Shown here one piece after another: positions 60,865 to 64,000 of a DNA stretch of 64,000 bases; within the stretch, counting starts at the first letter, position 1; every line of letters starts with the position of its first letter. The DNA is from Piromyces finnis. Taxonomy: Eukaryota > Neocallimastigomycota > Neocallimastigomycetes > Neocallimastigales > Neocallimastigaceae. The notes below the pieces were generated by a model. The model was not told where the DNA came from, did no database searches, and was given only the letters and a program-made list of their open reading frames with translations. Where the stretch lies: positions 186,001-250,000 of the forward strand of contig MCFH01000016.1 in NCBI GenBank assembly GCA_002104945.1, in the 5' to 3' direction. The translations under genes were made by a program, and so were the position numbers.

Positions 60865-62516
60865 TTATTTTATTTTTCTTTCGTTTCTTTACTTTTTTAT
60901 GTAAATGTATAAAGTCTTTTTTTTTTTTTTAAGGTTATTCTTTCTCTCTTTTATTTTTTTATATTATAACTTTTTATTTCAGTAAAACTGGTTTGAAACT
61001 CAAAATTTTGAAAAAATAATAAAACTGAAAAAGTTATCTTGTAATTCTTAATATTCTAGTTTTTTGCGAGAAGAAATGCTAAACTATTAATATTTTTTTT
61101 CTTTTCTTTTTATTTTACTCAGTATAATAAAAAAAAAAAATCTCTTATAATAAACGGTTTAAATTAAAAACTCTACCTAAAAAATAATATTATTTAATAA
61201 TAATAATAAAAAAAAACCATATTTATTAATAAAAGTAAATATATTTCATAAAATTAATTATTAACATCTAGAATTCTATAGGAATAAAGTTTTTAATTTT
61301 TGAAAGAAAAACCTTTTAAACTTTTTGATTTTTTCATTAAATCATTAATAAACTTTAAAAATTTAATTAAATTTTTTTAATTATTTTTTGAAATTAAGAA
61401 AAAAGTTGGAAAGGTAAAAAAAAAAAAAAAAAAAAAAAAGAAAATATTTTTTATGCTTACAATTTCAATAAAAAGAAATCATTAATAATATACATTTATT
61501 GTAAATCGAGTTTTATTTTTTTTTTTTTTAAAAGTCAAAAATCAAAATTAATATTATTTAAATAAAAAAAAGAAAATAATTAAAAATAATACTTTTAAAT
61601 TTAATTAAATTTTTTAAATTCAGTTTTCGTTTTCTTTTTTAATTTTTTTGTGGATATAATCAATAAATAATCAATAGCCATAGTTTCATAGTTTCATTGT
61701 AGGATTATAAGTTGAAAAAAAAAAGGTTTAATAACATTTTAGATTATAATAACTTTAAAATTAAATATCTTTTTTAACTGTTTTATTATTCTTTTATTCT
61801 TTATTATTATTTCATTTTAACCATAATTTGAAGTTTGAAAATTTTTTATTTTTATTTTTTCGGTTAAAAAATTAATTTAGTAAAAATTTAAAAATAAAAA
61901 ATATTCAAATAAAAAAATAAACAAAGAATAAAAAAAAAAAATAAAAAAAAAATTAAATTTTAAAATTAAAAAATAAGAATTAAAATTGTTTTAAAGTAAT
62001 GATAAAGAAAGAATAAAAAGAAAAAAGTCAAAACAATATATATATTATTAAAAGAAACTAAACATTTATGGATAATACATATTAAATACATTACAATAAA
62101 TAAATTTGTGAAAAAAAAAAAGAAAACCAAAATCTATTCAAAAGTGCATTTCTTAAATTTTAATTTTGAATTTCAATTTTTATTCATAGCTTCATAATAA
62201 TCATTACTTTTAATAATAAACAAACACCAACACCAACACCAACACCAATATATATATATACATATGTATACATAGCAGATATAGTAAGACAAATAATCTC
62301 CATATACTAATACATAGAAATATAGAAATATAAATAACAATAAATATAATTATAAATAAAGAAAGATTTATCATTATCAAAGAATCTTTTATTTCATTTT
62401 ATAATTTTATTTAATAAATAAAGAGAAAAGTCAGTTATTATTTTTTTTATTTTTTATTCTACAACAATAAAAAATATATATAAAAAATATATTATATATT
62501 ATATATAAATATATAA
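60865..62516. other. Divergent intergenic region, enkurin gene / ALG7
   Basis: No gene is seen. It holds A runs and T runs and a CACCAA repeat just upstream of ALG7. Both flanking genes are transcribed away from it, so their promoters should lie here. Confidence 0.6.
62224..62248. repeat. CACCAA/CAACAC tandem repeat, four units
   Basis: A perfect 6-bp repeat (ACACCA) about 270 bp upstream of the ALG7 start. It is one of the few C-rich stretches in the intergenic DNA. Confidence 0.9.
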
Positions 62517-63283
62517 ATGGCATTTCTAAATCAAATTTTACGAATTACAGAAACGAAAATTAATAACTATAAACATATAATAAAAAAACAACTATACTCC
62601 AATCAAAATATTTATTTAACAAACTTTCTAAGTAAAATGGTAGTACCAACTTGGATATATCTTATTGTTCTTTTTGGACTCTCTATCCTCACTATTTTGA
62701 GGGAACCAATTTATATATGTATATTAGCTGCTATATTAGCTGGTTTAGCTACACACAAACTTATACCGTCATTTAAACCTCAATTAATAAAAGCTCGTTT
62801 ATGTGGCACAGATATGCATAAAAAGGACAAACGTTTATTGTAAATATAAATATTACTTTTTTTTTTTATCCATTTAATATTTAATACATGTTTATAATAT
62901 TATAATATATTTTTTACTTTTGTTTTTATTTTTTGTTAGCCAACATTTATTTTTAAACCAATACTATTACTATGAAATTTAATGTATAATTTATTTTAAA
63001 ATAATTAATTATAGACCCGAAGCAGTAGGTGTTGTTTCTGGTATGTCTTATATTGTTTGTCTTTGTTTATTAATTCCATTTCCATTTGTAAAGTGGTTTT
63101 TAAATGAAAAAAATGGAAGTCAATTAAACCAGGAAGAATTTCCACATCATAAGGTAAATAAATTTTTATTATATACGAGTAATTAATATTAACAATCAAC
63201 AAATTGCAATTTGTTTTCTATGTAAATTTTTATTAAAAAATAATAAATAAATAAATAAGTGAATAAATAAATAAATAAATGAA

Positions 63284-63318
<35 letters not shown>

Positions 63319-63323
63319 GTGAA

Positions 63324-63354
<31 letters not shown>

Positions 63355-64000
63355 ATGAATAAATAAATGAATAAATAAATAAATAAATAAATGAATAAAT
63401 AAATAAGTGAATAAATAAATGAATAAATAAATAAATAAATGAATAAATAAATGAATAAATAAATAAATAAATGAATAAATAAATGAATAAATAAATAAAT
63501 GAATAAATAAATAAATGTATATATATATATACTATATAATATATCTCTAATAATTATTATGCTATTTAAAGTTTGAAGAATTTATTGCTGGAATTTTATC
63601 TATTGTATCCATGCTTTTCCTTGGTATTATTGATGATGTATTAAACTTAAGATGGAGACAAAAATTATTATTTCCAACAATTGCTACTCTTCCATTATTG
63701 ATGGTATATATCGTTAGTTATGGTGTAACAACAATTGTTGTTCCAATTCCACTTAGACCTATTTTTGGAAGAATTATTGAATTGGGTCCTTTATACTATA
63801 TATATATGGGTATGGTAGCTGTATTTTGTACAAACGCAATCAATATTCATGCTGGTATTAATGGTTTAGAAGTTGGTCAATCTATTGTTATAGCTCTTTC
63901 AATTATTATAAATGATTTCCATTTCTTGCTTACCGGTGCTCAACCAGCTGTAGAAGCTCATACCTTTTCATTATTCTTTTTAATACCATTTGTAGCTGTC
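62517..64000 (+). CDS. ALG7: UDP-GlcNAc:dolichyl-phosphate GlcNAc-1-phosphotransferase, 3' end beyond window
   Basis: ALG7/DPAGT1 makes dolichyl-PP-GlcNAc, the first step of the lipid-linked oligosaccharide for N-glycosylation, in the ER membrane. Exons seen: 62517-62839, 63015-63153, 63572 to the edge; 297 residues so far, with the C-terminal part missing. Motifs: [44 protein letters not shown] (catalytic Asp pair at 175-176), [32 protein letters not shown] and [10 protein letters not shown], with several membrane spans between. The family usually has Leu where [11 protein letters not shown] has His. The ATG at 62517 gives a 40-residue polar, basic extension; the in-frame ATG at 62637 (MVVPTWIYL) begins right before the first membrane span and is an equally good start. 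Confidence 0.95.
63237..63515 (+). repeat. About 280-bp AATA-type tetranucleotide array in ALG7 intron 2
   Basis: Nearly pure AATA units with scattered AATG (GAATAA) variants and occasional 5-base AAGTG steps, arranged in recurring longer patterns. It makes this 418-nt intron the longest firmly placed one in the window. Confidence 0.95.

Noticed and set aside
63237..63515. CRISPR-like or other regularly spaced repeat array
   Set aside because: It is a simple tetranucleotide array inside a eukaryotic intron, with no repeat-spacer structure.

Overview
The window is eukaryotic nuclear DNA, very AT-rich by eye, with long A and T runs, ATT/TAA microsatellites and Asn-, Gln-, Ser- and Asp-rich proteins. 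I reconstructed 13 protein-coding genes (one cut by the right edge) from reading frame, GT-AG junctions and continuity of known protein families. They hold about 73 introns, mostly 75-170 nt, all GT-AG. Exons are visibly richer in G+C than introns and intergenic DNA. An enkurin-domain (ciliary/flagellar) gene, a fungal PtaB/Mfg1-type LIM-binding factor, an Srp40-type nucleolar protein, and the extreme AT content together suggest a zoosporic early-diverging fungus, most likely an anaerobic gut fungus (Neocallimastigomycota). That assignment is inference.

Layout. 1.7-3.3 kb (+): soluble inorganic pyrophosphatase. 4.9-7.5 kb (+): SRP40/Nopp140-like protein with a huge Ser/Asp/Glu repeat. 8.4-12.2 kb (+): unrecognised 1236-residue low-complexity/coiled-coil protein. 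13.4-16.2 kb (-): membrane-anchored MYND/SET protein. 16.2-20.9 kb: no gene seen. 20.9-25.5 kb (+): LIM-domain-binding transcriptional regulator. 27.1-28.5 kb (-): Rab6/Ypt6 GTPase with an 8-nt micro-exon. 28.5-32.6 kb: no gene; a 36-bp perfect palindrome. 32.6-37.9 kb (-): MCM4 helicase subunit with 17 exons. 41.0-42.4 kb (+): degenerate CDC7-like kinase. 43.1-46.8 kb (-): CDH1/FZR1 APC/C activator with an unusually long N-terminus. 46.8-52.3 kb: no gene. 52.3-54.3 kb (+): glutamate 5-kinase. 56.6-57.9 kb (+): unrecognised signal-peptide/one-TM protein. 58.9-60.9 kb (-): enkurin-domain (ENKD1-like) protein. 62.5 kb to edge (+): ALG7/DPAGT1.

Most genes are independent housekeeping functions: phosphate metabolism, nucleolus, Golgi traffic, proline synthesis and N-glycosylation. 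The one functional cluster is MCM4, the CDC7-like kinase and CDH1. In model fungi CDC7 phosphorylates MCM4, and APC/C-CDH1 removes the CDC7 activator Dbf4. No tRNA, rRNA, transposon ORF, CRISPR array or operon was seen, and I see no convincing wholly new system. The most unusual features are micro-exons, 3' splice sites preceded by pure A-tracts, the glycine-loop-less CDC7-like protein, the membrane-anchored SET protein and several repeat arrays.
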